Assembly: GCF_003259365.1 (NCBI RefSeq)
Contig: NZ_QLLY01000005.1
Location: 62,001 to 126,000 of the forward strand
Reading direction: 5' to 3'
Origin: Streptomyces sp. PsTaAH-137
GTDB taxonomy: Bacteria > Actinomycetota > Actinomycetes > Streptomycetales > Streptomycetaceae
Length of the DNA: 64,000 bases
Shown: positions 8,151 through 17,074 of the stretch, piece after piece
How positions within the stretch are numbered: the first letter of the stretch is position 1
How the letters are laid out: every line of letters begins with the position of its first letter
The notes under the pieces: model-generated
The model's input: the letters and a program-made list of their open reading frames with translations, nothing else
Told to the model about the DNA's origin: nothing
Database searches by the model: none
Made by a program: the position numbers and the translations under genes

Positions 8151-9199
8151 GCCTGGATCGCGAACTGCTGGTGCGTGATCGGGTCCAGGAAGGTGCCGGT
8201 CGTCGTGAACGCGACCGTCTCGCGGACGGCGTTGTGCGCCAGGCGTCCCAGTTCGTTGCCGACGGAACCCGCTATGTGCGGGGTGATGAAGGTGTGCGGG
8301 GTGTGGCGCAACCGGGCGTCGGCGGGCAGGTGTTCGGGGTCGGTGACGTCCAGGACGGCGGCGATGTCGCCCCGGTCGAGACGGTCGGCCAGCGCCTCCT
8401 GGTCGACGAGGCCGCCGCGCGCGGTGTTGATGAACGTGGCCCCGGGCCGCAGGCGTTCGATCAGGGTGCGGTCGATCATGTGCCGGGTGCCGGCCAGCAG
8501 CGGGGCGTGCAGGGAGACGACGCCGCTCGTCGCGAACAGCTCGGGCAGCTCCACGTGGCGCACACCGAGCCGGGCCGCCTCCAGGTCGTCCAGGTGCGGG
8601 TCGGCGACCACGATGTCGACGTCGTAGGCGCGCAGCCGCTCGATGACGGCGCGGCCGACACGTGAGGCACCCACGAGACCGACGGTGATGCCGTGCGCGC
8701 CGACGTCGGGCCAGTCCGCCTCCAGGTCCACGGACCCGGCGCCGCCGCGCAGTCGGTCGGCGGCGGTGAAGGCGCGTTTCGCGGCGAGCACGATCATCGC
8801 CACGGTGTACTCGGCGACGGGCACGGCGTTCGCCGCGGCGCTGGAGGTGACGGCGATGCCCCGCGCCCACACCGCGTCGTCGACGACGGGACGGACCGTG
8901 CCGGCGGAGTGGACGAGGCCGCGCAGGCTGGGCAGCAGGTCGAGCCGGGCCGCGTCGAGCGGCGCCGTCCCCCACCCGGTGATCAGCACCTCGGCCTGGG
9001 CGAGCAGGCCTTGGTCCGCGGGGTCGGCGGGGTCGAGCGGCCGGTCGGCGAGGAGTTTGACCGTGCCCGACCCGTGCAGCGCGGCGACGTCGTCGGGCCG
9101 GAAGACCCGGCGGAACGTGGACTCGGGCATGGCGAACGCCACGGGGACGGTCGGACGGGGACCGGCGGCGGGCGGCGCGGACCTCGGGGGCGGCGTCAT
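8147..9199 (-). CDS. D-isomer-specific 2-hydroxyacid dehydrogenase
   Basis: 350 aa from the ATG at 9199 (GGCAGGACACC upstream). This start is favoured because the upstream alternative at 9268 falls inside the likely -10 box. The NAD-binding Rossmann motif is GLVGASRVG near 174-182, followed by D200 for the ribose. Catalytic residues are R261 in NTARGGLVD, E289 in DVTDPEHLP and H308 in ITPHIAGS. The family reversibly reduces 2-keto acids; in a sugar locus it may act on a uronate-derived or aldonate-derived keto acid. It is convergent with the TetR gene, and its promoter region carries motifs also found before the sugar ABC operon, which ties it to the neighbouring locus. Confidence 0.9.
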   Translation of the reverse strand: MTPPPRSAPPAAGPRPTVPVAFAMPESTFRRVFRPDDVAALHGSGTVKLLADRPLDPADPADQGLLAQAEVLITGWGTAPLDAARLDLLPSLRGLVHSAGTVRPVVDDAVWARGIAVTSSAAANAVPVAEYTVAMIVLAAKRAFTAADRLRGGAGSVDLEADWPDVGAHGITVGLVGASRVGRAVIERLRAYDVDIVVADPHLDDLEAARLGVRHVELPELFATSGVVSLHAPLLAGTRHMIDRTLIERLRPGATFINTARGGLVDQEALADRLDRGDIAAVLDVTDPEHLPADARLRHTPHTFITPHIAGSVGNELGRLAHNAVRETVAFTTTGTFLDPITHQQFAIQA

Positions 9200-9266
9200 G
9201 GTGTCCTGCCTTTCGGGGAGTTGACCGCGCCGGCGGGGCCGGGTGCCGGCGGTGTGCGGTCCGTCC

Positions 9267-9296
9267 ATGCCAGCTCCGCGCCATGTTCGATGTCAA
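9267..9296 (-). promoter_or_regulatory. Promoter of the 2-hydroxyacid dehydrogenase gene
   Basis: On the minus strand, TTGACA (9296-9291), an 18-base spacer and TGGCAT (9272-9267) resemble a main-sigma promoter. Transcription would start near 9260, giving a 5' leader of about 60 bases before the ATG at 9199. One of the two CATGTTCG half sites lies in the spacer. Confidence 0.55.
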
Positions 9297-9330
9297 GATT
9301 CGAAGAGCGATCGATCATGAAACGAACATG
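9282..9330. promoter_or_regulatory. Inverted CATGTTCG...CGAACATG pair, candidate operator
   Basis: CATGTTCG at 9282-9289 and CGAACATG at 9323-9330 form a perfect 8-bp inverted repeat with 33 bases between, about four helical turns centre to centre. The inner site lies between the -35 and -10 boxes of the dehydrogenase promoter, where binding would repress. A related ATGTTCG occurs at 10483-10489, before the ABC operon. Confidence 0.5.
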
Positions 9331-9374
9331 CAGCCGTTCTTGCCACACACCACACACCGCACACCGCACACCGC

Positions 9375-10460
9375 TCAGCGCGGCGGCGCGGACGACTCGC
9401 GGACGGTGAGCGTCGGGGCGAGGGTGATGTGCCGCTGGGCGAAGGGCGTCTGGCCCGCCGCCGAGATGCGTTCGAAGCAGGCGGTGGCGGCGAACCGGCC
9501 GACGTCGTGCTTGGGCGGCGCCACCGCGGTCAGCGGCACGGCGGCGAGCTGCGCCACCTCGTCGTCGTAGGCGACGACGGAGAGGTCACCGGGGATGGAG
9601 ACGCCGAGTTCGAGCGCCGTGGCGACGAAGTCGATCGCGTAGTGGTCGGAGTGCACGAGCACCGCGGTGGTGCCGGTCTTCTGGCACAGCTCCAAATAGG
9701 CGGCGGTCTGCCCGGCCACGTCCCCGGTCTCGTCGATGTCCTCGACCGCCGCGTCGGTGGCGAGTCCCAACTGCCGTACGGTGCGTGCGTATCCGGCGCG
9801 TATGTGGCCGGAGGTGGGGGTGACGAAGGTCGCGACGCCGATGCGCCGGTGCCCGAGACCGGCGAGATGGCGCACCGCGGTGGCGGCTCCGGCGGCGTGG
9901 TCGCTGCGCACCGACTCCAGCGCGTACCCGACGGGTGCCTCGGCCACGGCGCGCTCCACCATCACCACCGGCATGGGGGCGCTCTCCAGGAGTTCGAACG
10001 TCGCGTACGCGTCGGTGACGGTCGTGGTGACGAGCAGGCCGTCGACCCCGTCGGCGATGAGCCGTTCGACGTGCCGGCGTTCGTGGTCCGGGTCGTAGCG
10101 GGACACCCGCAGCACCACGCGTCCGCCGAGCGCGGTGGTGCGCTCGACGGCCCCGGCCACGATGTTCGGGTAGTAGTAGCCGGGGTCCGGCACGACGAGG
10201 CCGAAGGTGAACAGGGCCTTGCCGTCCTGCGCCTTCGGACGCGCCACGGGACGTCCCGCGATGCCGCCGGTGGGATCGGTCTCGACGGTGACCGCGCCGC
10301 CGTGCACCCGCCGCAGCAGGCCGAGTTCGGAGAGTTCCGCGAGGTCGCGGCGGACCGTCATCGCGGAGATCTCCTCGCGCTGCGCGAAGTCCGTGACCGA
10401 CAGCGAGCCGTGGATGCGCAGCTCCGCCAGGATGCGTTCGTGCCGAGGATGCGGGTGCAT
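9375..10460 (-). CDS. Sugar-responsive regulator: DeoR-type HTH joined to LacI-type sensor domain
   Basis: 361 aa from the ATG at 10460. Residues 1-60 are a DeoR-type winged helix-turn-helix (RHERILAELRIHGSLSVTDFA, then ISAMTVRRDLAELSELGLLRRVHGGA). From about residue 80 it is a LacI/GalR periplasmic-binding-like domain: FGLVVPDPGYYYPNIV, DGLLVTTT, HLAGLGHRRIGVAT, IPGDLSVVAYDDE and LTAVAPP. The sensor normally binds a sugar or sugar phosphate. This head swap is recurrent in actinobacteria but less common than the pure LacI form. It is divergent from the sugar ABC operon and upstream of the dehydrogenase, so it probably controls both, and itself, through the ATGTTCG-type sites. Ligand unknown. 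Confidence 0.9.
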   Translation of the reverse strand: MHPHPRHERILAELRIHGSLSVTDFAQREEISAMTVRRDLAELSELGLLRRVHGGAVTVETDPTGGIAGRPVARPKAQDGKALFTFGLVVPDPGYYYPNIVAGAVERTTALGGRVVLRVSRYDPDHERRHVERLIADGVDGLLVTTTVTDAYATFELLESAPMPVVMVERAVAEAPVGYALESVRSDHAAGAATAVRHLAGLGHRRIGVATFVTPTSGHIRAGYARTVRQLGLATDAAVEDIDETGDVAGQTAAYLELCQKTGTTAVLVHSDHYAIDFVATALELGVSIPGDLSVVAYDDEVAQLAAVPLTAVAPPKHDVGRFAATACFERISAAGQTPFAQRHITLAPTLTVRESSAPPR

Positions 10461-10471
10461 CACTACCCCCG

Positions 10472-10490
10472 ATGTTTGATTAATGTTCGG
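10472..10490. promoter_or_regulatory. Direct repeat ATGTTTG / ATGTTCG, candidate operator of the ABC operon and regulator
   Basis: ATGTTTG at 10472-10478 and ATGTTCG at 10483-10489 are spaced by 11 bp, in the region between the regulator start (10460) and the -35 box of the ABC operon (10505). The second copy matches the half sites at 9283 and 9330. Probable binding sites of the DeoR/LacI-type regulator. Confidence 0.45.
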
Positions 10491-10504
10491 ATGGTTGCTC
10501 ACAC

Positions 10505-10533
10505 TTGACCGCCATCGTAGGCCCACTCAGGAT
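10505..10533 (+). promoter_or_regulatory. Promoter of the sugar ABC/degradation operon
   Basis: TTGACC (10505-10510), a 17-base spacer and CAGGAT (10528-10533) form a good main-sigma promoter for Streptomyces. The leader to the ATG at 10626 is about 85 bases. The candidate operators lie 15 bases upstream of the -35 box. Confidence 0.7.
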
Positions 10534-10625
10534 CAGCACGGGTCCGGGCGGTCGGTCCGATCCACTCCTTCTCCGCCGCTGAAGTGCGTGTGCGGAGTCA
10601 TGTCTGTCGGGTGCGAAGGAGCCGC

Positions 10626-11627
10626 ATGGGCACGACGATCGAGAAACCGAGGTCCGTCACCGGGACGGTGGCCCACGGCGGCGGGCCGCCGGGCAGCCGG
10701 CGACCCGCCGCGCTCAAGGCCTCGTTCTGGGTGCGGCTGCGCCGGGACCGGCCGCTGCTGCTCATGGTGGCGCCCGCCGTCGTCCTGCTGCTGCTGTTCG
10801 TGTATCTGCCGCTGGTGGGCAACGTCGTCGCGTTCATGGACTACCAGCCCTACATCCCGATCGGGCAGAGCCGCTGGGTGGGCCTGGACAACTTCCGGGT
10901 GCTGTTCGCCGATCCGGCGTTCTGGCAGGCGACGCTCAACACGTTCGAGATCACCTTCCTGCAGCTGGTGCTGTACTTCCCGATACCGATCGCGCTGGCG
11001 CTGCTGATCCACTCGCTGACCTGGCCCTGGCTGCGTACCGTCGTCCAGTCGGTGCTCTATCTGCCGCACTTCCTGTCCTGGGTCATCGTGGTCGGCTTCT
11101 TCCAGCAGTCCCTCGGCTCGGGCGGCATCCTCAACCAGACGCTGCGCCAGCTCGACGTCGGCACGGTCAACGTGATGGCCGACCCCGGCACGTTCAAACT
11201 CCTGCTCACCGCGCAGGTCGTGTGGAAGGACGCGGGCTGGGGAGCGATCATCTTCCTCGCCGCGCTCGCCGCGATCGACGACTCCCTCTACGAGGCGTCG
11301 GCCATCGACGGCACGGGCCCCTGGCAGCGCTTCTGGCACATCACCCTGCCCGGCATCCGGCCCATCATCATCATGCTGCTGATCCTGCGGCTCGGCGAAG
11401 CCCTCAACGTCGGGTTCGAGCAGATCCTGCTGCAACGCAGCGCCGTGGGCGCGCACGCGGCCGAAGTCCTCGACACCTACGTCTACTTCCACGGTGTCAT
11501 CGACGGCAACTGGAGCATCGGCATCGCCGTCGGCCTGATCAAGGGCGCCGTCGGATTCCTCCTCATCCTCGCGGCGAACAAGACCGCCCACCGCCTCGGC
11601 GAGCAAGGAGTGTATTCCCGCTCATGA
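10626..11627 (+). CDS. Carbohydrate ABC transporter permease, LplB/UgpA type
   Basis: 333 aa from the ATG at 10626, with AAGGAG 5 bases upstream. Six membrane segments are predicted from the hydrophobic runs (the first near LLLMVAPAVVLLLLFVYLPLV), and the cytoplasmic EAA loop is EASAIDGTGPWQRFWHITLPG, which contacts the ATPase. This is the first gene of an operon with the second permease (4-base ATGA overlap) and a large lipoprotein binding protein. The three resemble the LplABC set used for complex oligosaccharides. No ATPase gene is present; a shared MsiK-type ATPase encoded elsewhere is the usual solution in Streptomyces. Confidence 0.93.
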   Translation: MGTTIEKPRSVTGTVAHGGGPPGSRRPAALKASFWVRLRRDRPLLLMVAPAVVLLLLFVYLPLVGNVVAFMDYQPYIPIGQSRWVGLDNFRVLFADPAFWQATLNTFEITFLQLVLYFPIPIALALLIHSLTWPWLRTVVQSVLYLPHFLSWVIVVGFFQQSLGSGGILNQTLRQLDVGTVNVMADPGTFKLLLTAQVVWKDAGWGAIIFLAALAAIDDSLYEASAIDGTGPWQRFWHITLPGIRPIIIMLLILRLGEALNVGFEQILLQRSAVGAHAAEVLDTYVYFHGVIDGNWSIGIAVGLIKGAVGFLLILAANKTAHRLGEQGVYSRS

Positions 11628-12511
11628 GCACCGTCCTCCGCCCCGCCTGGCAGGGCAAGCCCAAGCCGATCGCCCTCGCCCTCAAGGCGCTCGCGATCGT
11701 CCTCGCCCTGGCCCTGGTCCTGTTCCCGTTCCTGATCGTGTTCTCCACGAGCGTCTCCGACGGCGACTCCATCACCGAGGCGGGCGGCTATCTCGTGTGG
11801 CCGACCTCGTTCAGCCTCGACGCCTACACGCAGATCTTCGAGGGCGGCGTCGTCACCCGCGCCATCGTCGTCTCCACCCTGGTCACGCTCGTCGGTACGG
11901 CCATCAGCCTGTCCGCCACCGTCCTCGCCGCCCATGCGCTGAGCCGCCGCGGCGCCCTCTTCCAGCGCTCGCTGCTGACGTTCGTCCTCGTCACGTTCCT
12001 GTTCGCCCCCGGCCTGATCCCGCTCTACCTGGTCGTGAAGGAACTCGGGCTGCTCGACAACTACTGGGCGCTGATCCTGCCCACCGCGTTCAGCGTCTTC
12101 AACATGATCGTCGTCCGCGGATTCATGATGGGCATCCCCCAGGAACTCATCGACAGCGCGAAGATCGACGGCGCCGGTGAGTGGCGCGTGCTGTGGACGA
12201 TCAGCATTCCGCTGTCCCGCGCGGTCATCGCCGTCGTCGGACTGTTCTACGCGGTCAGCTACTGGAACGCCTTCTTCAACGCCCTGATCTATCTGAGCGA
12301 CAGCGCGAAGTGGCCGCTCCAACTCGTGCTGCGCACCTACGTGTTGCAGGGTTCGACGCTCGTCGACACCGGCGGGGACAGCGCCGCGCCGCCCGCCCAG
12401 TCGATCCAGATGGCCGTGGTGATGATCGCCGTCGTGCCGATCCTGCTCGCCTACCCGTTCGTCCAGCGCCATCTCACCAAGGGCGTGCTCACGGGCGCCG
12501 TCAAGGGCTGA
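11624..12511 (+). CDS. Carbohydrate ABC transporter permease, LplC/UgpE type
   Basis: 295 aa. The ATG overlaps the previous stop codon (ATGA), so this start is clear. Typical second permease of a sugar importer: six membrane segments, the first at ALALVLFPFLIVFSTSV, with the EAA loop near DSAKIDGAGEWRVLWTISIPL. It forms a heterodimer with the preceding permease in the cytoplasmic membrane. The C-terminus ends KGVLTGAVKG, a common ending in this group. The binding-protein gene follows after 50 bases. Confidence 0.93.
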   Translation: MSTVLRPAWQGKPKPIALALKALAIVLALALVLFPFLIVFSTSVSDGDSITEAGGYLVWPTSFSLDAYTQIFEGGVVTRAIVVSTLVTLVGTAISLSATVLAAHALSRRGALFQRSLLTFVLVTFLFAPGLIPLYLVVKELGLLDNYWALILPTAFSVFNMIVVRGFMMGIPQELIDSAKIDGAGEWRVLWTISIPLSRAVIAVVGLFYAVSYWNAFFNALIYLSDSAKWPLQLVLRTYVLQGSTLVDTGGDSAAPPAQSIQMAVVMIAVVPILLAYPFVQRHLTKGVLTGAVKG

Positions 12512-12561
12512 GCCCCCCTCAGTACGCCTTCTCCGTCCGCCCTCACCAAGGGAGCTGCACG

Positions 12562-14223
12562 ATGAACCGTCCTACCGCCCCGGCCCTGAGCCGGCGCAAC
12601 CTCTTCAAGGGCACGGCCCTCGGCATCGCCGCGCTCGGCACCGGCCCGCTGCTCGCCGCCTGCTCCGGCTCGGGTGCCGGCGCCGCCGCCTCCGGCGACA
12701 TCGCCGCGCTGCCCTCGTACCTGCCCATCACCAAGGGGCCGAAGCCCGACCTGAAGGGCAATGCCTCCGTGCAGCCGGTGTACTACCGGGCGCCAGCCGA
12801 GAGCGAGTTGTTCCGCTCGGTGGCGAGCAAGCCCGGCACCGGCGGCCGGCTCTCCGCGTTCGTCGTCACCTACTACTCGCCGCCGCCCGCGAACAACTCG
12901 TACCTGAAGTACATCTCCGGGCAGGTCGGCACCTCGTTCGACATGCAGCTCGTGCCCGGTGACTCGTACGCCTCGAAGTTCGCGACGATGACGGCGGGCG
13001 GTGATCTGCCGGACCTGGTGCAGTTCCTGACGTTCGCCCCGCCGCAGGGCGGACCGCAGCTGCTTCAGGCGAAGTTCCAGGACCTCTCCGCGTACCTGTC
13101 CGGCGACAAGGTGAAGAAGTACCCCAACCTCGCGAACCTCTCCGAGGCGTCCTGGGCCAGTGCCCGCGTCAACGGCCGGATCTACGGGGTGCCGGAGCCG
13201 CGCCCGCCGTTCGGCAGCATCCTGGTCTGCCGCCCCGACCTCATCGAGAAGCTGACCGGACAGGAACCGGCGCCGAAGAACGAGGCCGACTTCACCGAAC
13301 TCTGCAAGCAGGTCACCAGCGAGAGAGCCAACCGCTACGCGATCTGCGGACAGGGCGGGGGCGGCAGCGTCGAGTGGGGCTTCGACTTCTTCGCCGCGAT
13401 GTTCGGCGTCCCCAACGGCTGGAAGCTGAAGGGCGGCAAGCTCGTCAACAAGTACGAGACCGACGAGTGGCTGCGCACGATCAGCTACATCAAGAAGCTC
13501 CGGGGCGCCGGCTACTACCACCCCGACACCCCCAGCCTGGAGAACTCGCGGGCCAAGACCTACGTGGCCAACGGCACCGTCCTCATGCACATGGACGGCA
13601 TCTCCTCGCTCCTCGACATCACCTTGCCCAAGGGCGTCGTGACGGGAGCGGTGGTGCCCTTCGGCGCCGACGGCGGCAAGGGCGCCAACTACCAGGGTCC
13701 GTCCAGCTTCGGGTTCACCGCCATGAAGAAGGCGGACAAGAAGAAGATCGAGGAACAGCTCGCCGTCCTCGACTACCTGGCCGCCCCCTACGGCTCCCAG
13801 GAGTACTTCAAGCTCCGCAACGGCCAGGACGGCGTGCACTTCCGCCGCGACGGCCGGGACGTCGAACTCACCAAGGCGGGCCGCACCATGGTCGAGCCCA
13901 CCACCCTGTTCCGCATCGCGGAGGGCCCGCAGGTGCTCACCAGCACCATCCGTATCGACGAGCAGCTGCGCCGCTCCCACGCCTGGCAGGTCGCCTCGCA
14001 GGACATGCTCGTGCAGAATCCCGTCCAGGGGCTTTACTCGGAGACGGCGTCCCGGTCCGCCTCGGCGACGACCAGCCTCACCGACACCTTCACCAGCTAC
14101 ATACTCGGCCGCGCCGACCTGGGCGCCGTCAAGTCCGCGATCTCCTCGTGGAAGTCGTCGGTGGGCGACGCCACGCGCGACGAGTACACCCGGCAGCTCG
14201 ACAAGCAGAGCGCGGCGTCGTGA
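12562..14223 (+). CDS. Extracellular sugar-binding lipoprotein, LplA-like
   Basis: 553 aa from the ATG at 12562 (AAGGGAG upstream). The signal peptide carries a twin-arginine-like SRRNLFKG and a lipobox LLAAC with the lipidated C34, so the protein is anchored outside the membrane. At over 550 residues it is of the large LplA class rather than the 430-residue maltose-binding class. Recognisable family pieces are FDMQLVPGDSYASKFATM, GGDLPDLVQF, YGVPEPRPPFGS and YGSQEYFKLRNGQDG. It captures the imported oligosaccharide for the two upstream permeases. Its stop codon overlaps the GTG start of the heparinase-like gene by 4 bases, so import and degradation are translated together. Confidence 0.93.
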   Translation: MNRPTAPALSRRNLFKGTALGIAALGTGPLLAACSGSGAGAAASGDIAALPSYLPITKGPKPDLKGNASVQPVYYRAPAESELFRSVASKPGTGGRLSAFVVTYYSPPPANNSYLKYISGQVGTSFDMQLVPGDSYASKFATMTAGGDLPDLVQFLTFAPPQGGPQLLQAKFQDLSAYLSGDKVKKYPNLANLSEASWASARVNGRIYGVPEPRPPFGSILVCRPDLIEKLTGQEPAPKNEADFTELCKQVTSERANRYAICGQGGGGSVEWGFDFFAAMFGVPNGWKLKGGKLVNKYETDEWLRTISYIKKLRGAGYYHPDTPSLENSRAKTYVANGTVLMHMDGISSLLDITLPKGVVTGAVVPFGADGGKGANYQGPSSFGFTAMKKADKKKIEEQLAVLDYLAAPYGSQEYFKLRNGQDGVHFRRDGRDVELTKAGRTMVEPTTLFRIAEGPQVLTSTIRIDEQLRRSHAWQVASQDMLVQNPVQGLYSETASRSASATTSLTDTFTSYILGRADLGAVKSAISSWKSSVGDATRDEYTRQLDKQSAAS

Positions 14224-16124
14224 GCGGCCCGCGCGCCGCCGGACCGGCGCTCTCCTTCGCCGAGTCGTTCACCCCGAAGGCGCGGGCCGCGCTGCGCGTC
14301 CGCTCCTGGACACCGGCGCCGCCCGTCGCCGACCGGGACGCCTGGGCCCGTCTCTCCGGCCGCGACCGGACCGAGCTCGCCGCGGCCCGGGCCGCCTGGC
14401 GGGATCTCGCCGCCCGACACGTCCCGCGGCTCAGCGACTGGGCCGCCTACAGCCGGGACGGCGACCGGATCCCGCACCAGAACAGCGAACACGCCCTGCT
14501 CGGGCACACCGCCACCGCCGCGCTGCTCCTCGCCGCCGACGACAGGGACGAGGACGCCGTCGAACTGGGCGACGCCGTATGGCGGTTGTGCGAGCTGTCG
14601 GCCTGGTGCCTGCCCTCGCACTACGCCCTGCCCGAGTCGGGCGAGCGGCCCTTCCTGCCGGAGCCGGGCCGCGACATCCTCGACCTCGCCGACGCGGCCA
14701 CCGGCGCCCTGCTCGCCGCCGTCGACGCCTTCGCGGGCGACCGGCTCGACGCGCTGTTCCCCGGGATCAGGCGGCGCGTCCACCACGAGATCCGGCGGCG
14801 CGTCCTCGACCCGTGGGAGCGGGAGACGTACTTCTGGCACGGCCTCGACGGCCCGCCGAACAACTGGGCGCCGTGGATCGTCTCCAACGTGCTGGTCTGC
14901 GCCGCGGTCGTCGAAGCGGACCGGGCGCGGCTCGAGGCGACCGTGGACCGGGCGCTCGCGGTCCTGGACCGCTTCCGTGCCGGGTACGACGCCGACGGCA
15001 GCTGCGACGAGGGCGCCACCTACTGGTGGTGGGCCGGTGCGACGCTCTTCGAGGCACTCGACCTGCTCGGCGAGATCACCGGCGGCGCGCTGGACGCGTT
15101 CGCGGTGCCGCCGGTCGCGGCCATGGTGCGTTTCCCCGTCGACATGCAGATCGGGCCGGGCAGCCAGGTCAACTACTCCGACGGCACGCCCGTGCTGCCG
15201 GAGAACGCCAACTGGCATCTGCTGGCCCGCTTCGCCGAGCGGGTGGGCGACACCACGGCCGCGGCGCACGCCCGCTGGATGGGTTCCCTGCATCCGCTGC
15301 GCTTCGACGGCCAGTTGGGTCCGCTGTTCCGCCGCACCCTGGCCGAACTGCGCGATCCCGGCTGGACGACGCGCGGTGACTTGGCACCCGGGATGCCGGC
15401 GTCGCGCTATCTGCCCGGCACCGAGGTCGCCGTCGCGCGCGAGCGGGCGGGCTCCGCGAGCGGCCTGTTCGTCGCCGCGAAGGGCGGCCACAACGACGTC
15501 AGCCACAACCACAACGACGCGGGTGGCGTCATCGTCTCCCTGGACGGCGCCCCCGTCCTCATCGACGTCGGCGTGGGCGTGTACCGGCGCGACACCTTCC
15601 AGGCCCACACCCGCTACACGATCTGGACGATGCGCAGCGCCTGGCACAACGTGCCGCTGCCCGACGGTGTGGAGCAGCCGCACGGCAAGGAGTTCCGCGC
15701 CACCGGCACCGTCTTCGAGGACAGCGGCGCCACCGCGCGGCTGCGCATGGACCTCGCCGCCGCCTATCCCCCGGCGGCGGGCCTGACGCACTGCGAACGC
15801 GTCGTCGCACTGGACCGCGAACAGTCAACGGTCCTCGTCCACGACGACTGGGCCTTCGACACGCCCCGCACGATGACCCTGGTCCTCATGACCGCCGATC
15901 CGCCGGTCGTGGAGGCGAACGGACTGCGTGTGGGTCAGGCACAACTGCACTGCGACACGGCGGAGTTCGAGATCCGTACGGAGACGATCGCCCTGGACGA
16001 CGCCAGGCTGTGCGGCGCGTGGGGCGACGCCGTCCACCGCACGCTCCTCGTCCAGCGCGCCCCGGCCACCCGGGGCCGCCACACGCTGCGCGTCCGGCGC
16101 GCGACCGGGGACGGTGCCGCATGA
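14220..16124 (+). CDS. Heparinase II/III-like protein (putative uronic-acid oligosaccharide lyase)
   Basis: 634 aa, GTG start overlapping the preceding TGA. The first 330 residues are helical, with PPNNWAPWIVSN and GSCDEGATYWWWAG blocks as in (alpha/alpha) toroid lyases. The heparinase II/III signature follows near residues 420-450, with KGGHNDVSHNHNDAGG and VLIDVGVGVYRRDTFQ. The family eliminates at uronic-acid linkages of heparin-like or alginate-like glycans. In known lyases a Tyr and His pair acts in the toroid; Y and H candidates are present but I cannot assign them. No signal peptide, so it should act in the cytoplasm on imported oligosaccharides. Downstream enzymes overlap it, which fits a single degradation pathway. 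Confidence 0.8.
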   Translation: MSGPRAAGPALSFAESFTPKARAALRVRSWTPAPPVADRDAWARLSGRDRTELAAARAAWRDLAARHVPRLSDWAAYSRDGDRIPHQNSEHALLGHTATAALLLAADDRDEDAVELGDAVWRLCELSAWCLPSHYALPESGERPFLPEPGRDILDLADAATGALLAAVDAFAGDRLDALFPGIRRRVHHEIRRRVLDPWERETYFWHGLDGPPNNWAPWIVSNVLVCAAVVEADRARLEATVDRALAVLDRFRAGYDADGSCDEGATYWWWAGATLFEALDLLGEITGGALDAFAVPPVAAMVRFPVDMQIGPGSQVNYSDGTPVLPENANWHLLARFAERVGDTTAAAHARWMGSLHPLRFDGQLGPLFRRTLAELRDPGWTTRGDLAPGMPASRYLPGTEVAVARERAGSASGLFVAAKGGHNDVSHNHNDAGGVIVSLDGAPVLIDVGVGVYRRDTFQAHTRYTIWTMRSAWHNVPLPDGVEQPHGKEFRATGTVFEDSGATARLRMDLAAAYPPAAGLTHCERVVALDREQSTVLVHDDWAFDTPRTMTLVLMTADPPVVEANGLRVGQAQLHCDTAEFEIRTETIALDDARLCGAWGDAVHRTLLVQRAPATRGRHTLRVRRATGDGAA

Positions 16125-17074
16125 CGGTGATCGATCCCGGCCGGCTCTTCCTCGACCAGGACGGCCGGCCCGTCCAACTGCACGGCGCGGGCGTCCTGCA
16201 CACCGGTGGCCGGTTCTGGGGGTGGGGCGAGGACAAGCGCTCGGGCGGCACGTTCTCCGCGATCGCCTGCTACTCCTCGCCCGACCTCGCCAGGTGGCGG
16301 TACGAGGGTGACGCGCTGTCCGCCGGGACGGGCGACCTCGCTCCGGGCCGGGTCGTCGAACGCCCCAAGGTGCTGCGCCACCCGAGGAGCGGCCGCTTCA
16401 TCATGTACCTGCACATCGACTCGGCGGACTACTCGGACGCCCGCGTCGGCTTCGCCAGCAGTGATCGCCCGGCGGGTCCGTACACGTACCACGGCAGTAC
16501 CCGGCCGCTGGGCCGGCTCAGCCGGGACATCGGCGTGTACGCCGAGGGCGACGCCGGACATCTCCTGTCGGAGGACCGCGACCACGGGCTGCACATCTAC
16601 CGGCTCACCGACGACTGGCTCGGCGTCGACTCCCTCGTCTCCACCACGCGCGCCGAGCACGGCCGGCACGGCTACGAGTCGCCCGCCCTGGTCCATGCTG
16701 ACGGCCTGTACTACCTGTTCGGCTCCGACCTCACCGGCTGGGCGACCAACGACAACCGGTACGCGACCGCGCCCTCCCTGACCGGCCCCTGGTCGCCGTG
16801 GCGGCTGTTCGCGCCCGAGGGTTCGGCGACGTACGACTCGCAGATCAGCACGGTCGTGACCGTCCACGGCACCGAGGCGACCAGTCACGTCTACGTGGGC
16901 GACCGCTGGCTGCCCGACCGGCTGGCCCAATCGCCGCCCGTCTGGCTGCCGCTGCGCATCGGCGGCGGCCGGGCCCGGCTCGACTGGCACGACCGCTGGA
17001 GCGTCGACCCGCACACCGGGACCGTCACTCCGCACGACGCACCGCACCGCGCGCACCAGGAAGAGAGCACATGA
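16121..17074 (+). CDS. GH43/GH117-like five-bladed beta-propeller glycosidase
   Basis: 317 aa, ATG overlapping the previous stop by 4 bases. The blade pattern of clan GH-F/J-like hydrolases is visible: GRFWGWGEDKRSGGTFS, ACYSSPDLARWRYEG, VVERPKVLRHP, FIMYLH and YESPALVHADGLYYLFGSDLTGW. The E of VERPKV and the E of YESPAL occupy places where GH43-type enzymes keep catalytic or modulating acids; this is by analogy, not proof. No signal peptide, so it is cytoplasmic. It sits between the heparinase-like and DUF2264 genes in one translationally coupled run. The sugar removed cannot be told from the sequence. Confidence 0.75.
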   Translation: MTVIDPGRLFLDQDGRPVQLHGAGVLHTGGRFWGWGEDKRSGGTFSAIACYSSPDLARWRYEGDALSAGTGDLAPGRVVERPKVLRHPRSGRFIMYLHIDSADYSDARVGFASSDRPAGPYTYHGSTRPLGRLSRDIGVYAEGDAGHLLSEDRDHGLHIYRLTDDWLGVDSLVSTTRAEHGRHGYESPALVHADGLYYLFGSDLTGWATNDNRYATAPSLTGPWSPWRLFAPEGSATYDSQISTVVTVHGTEATSHVYVGDRWLPDRLAQSPPVWLPLRIGGGRARLDWHDRWSVDPHTGTVTPHDAPHRAHQEEST

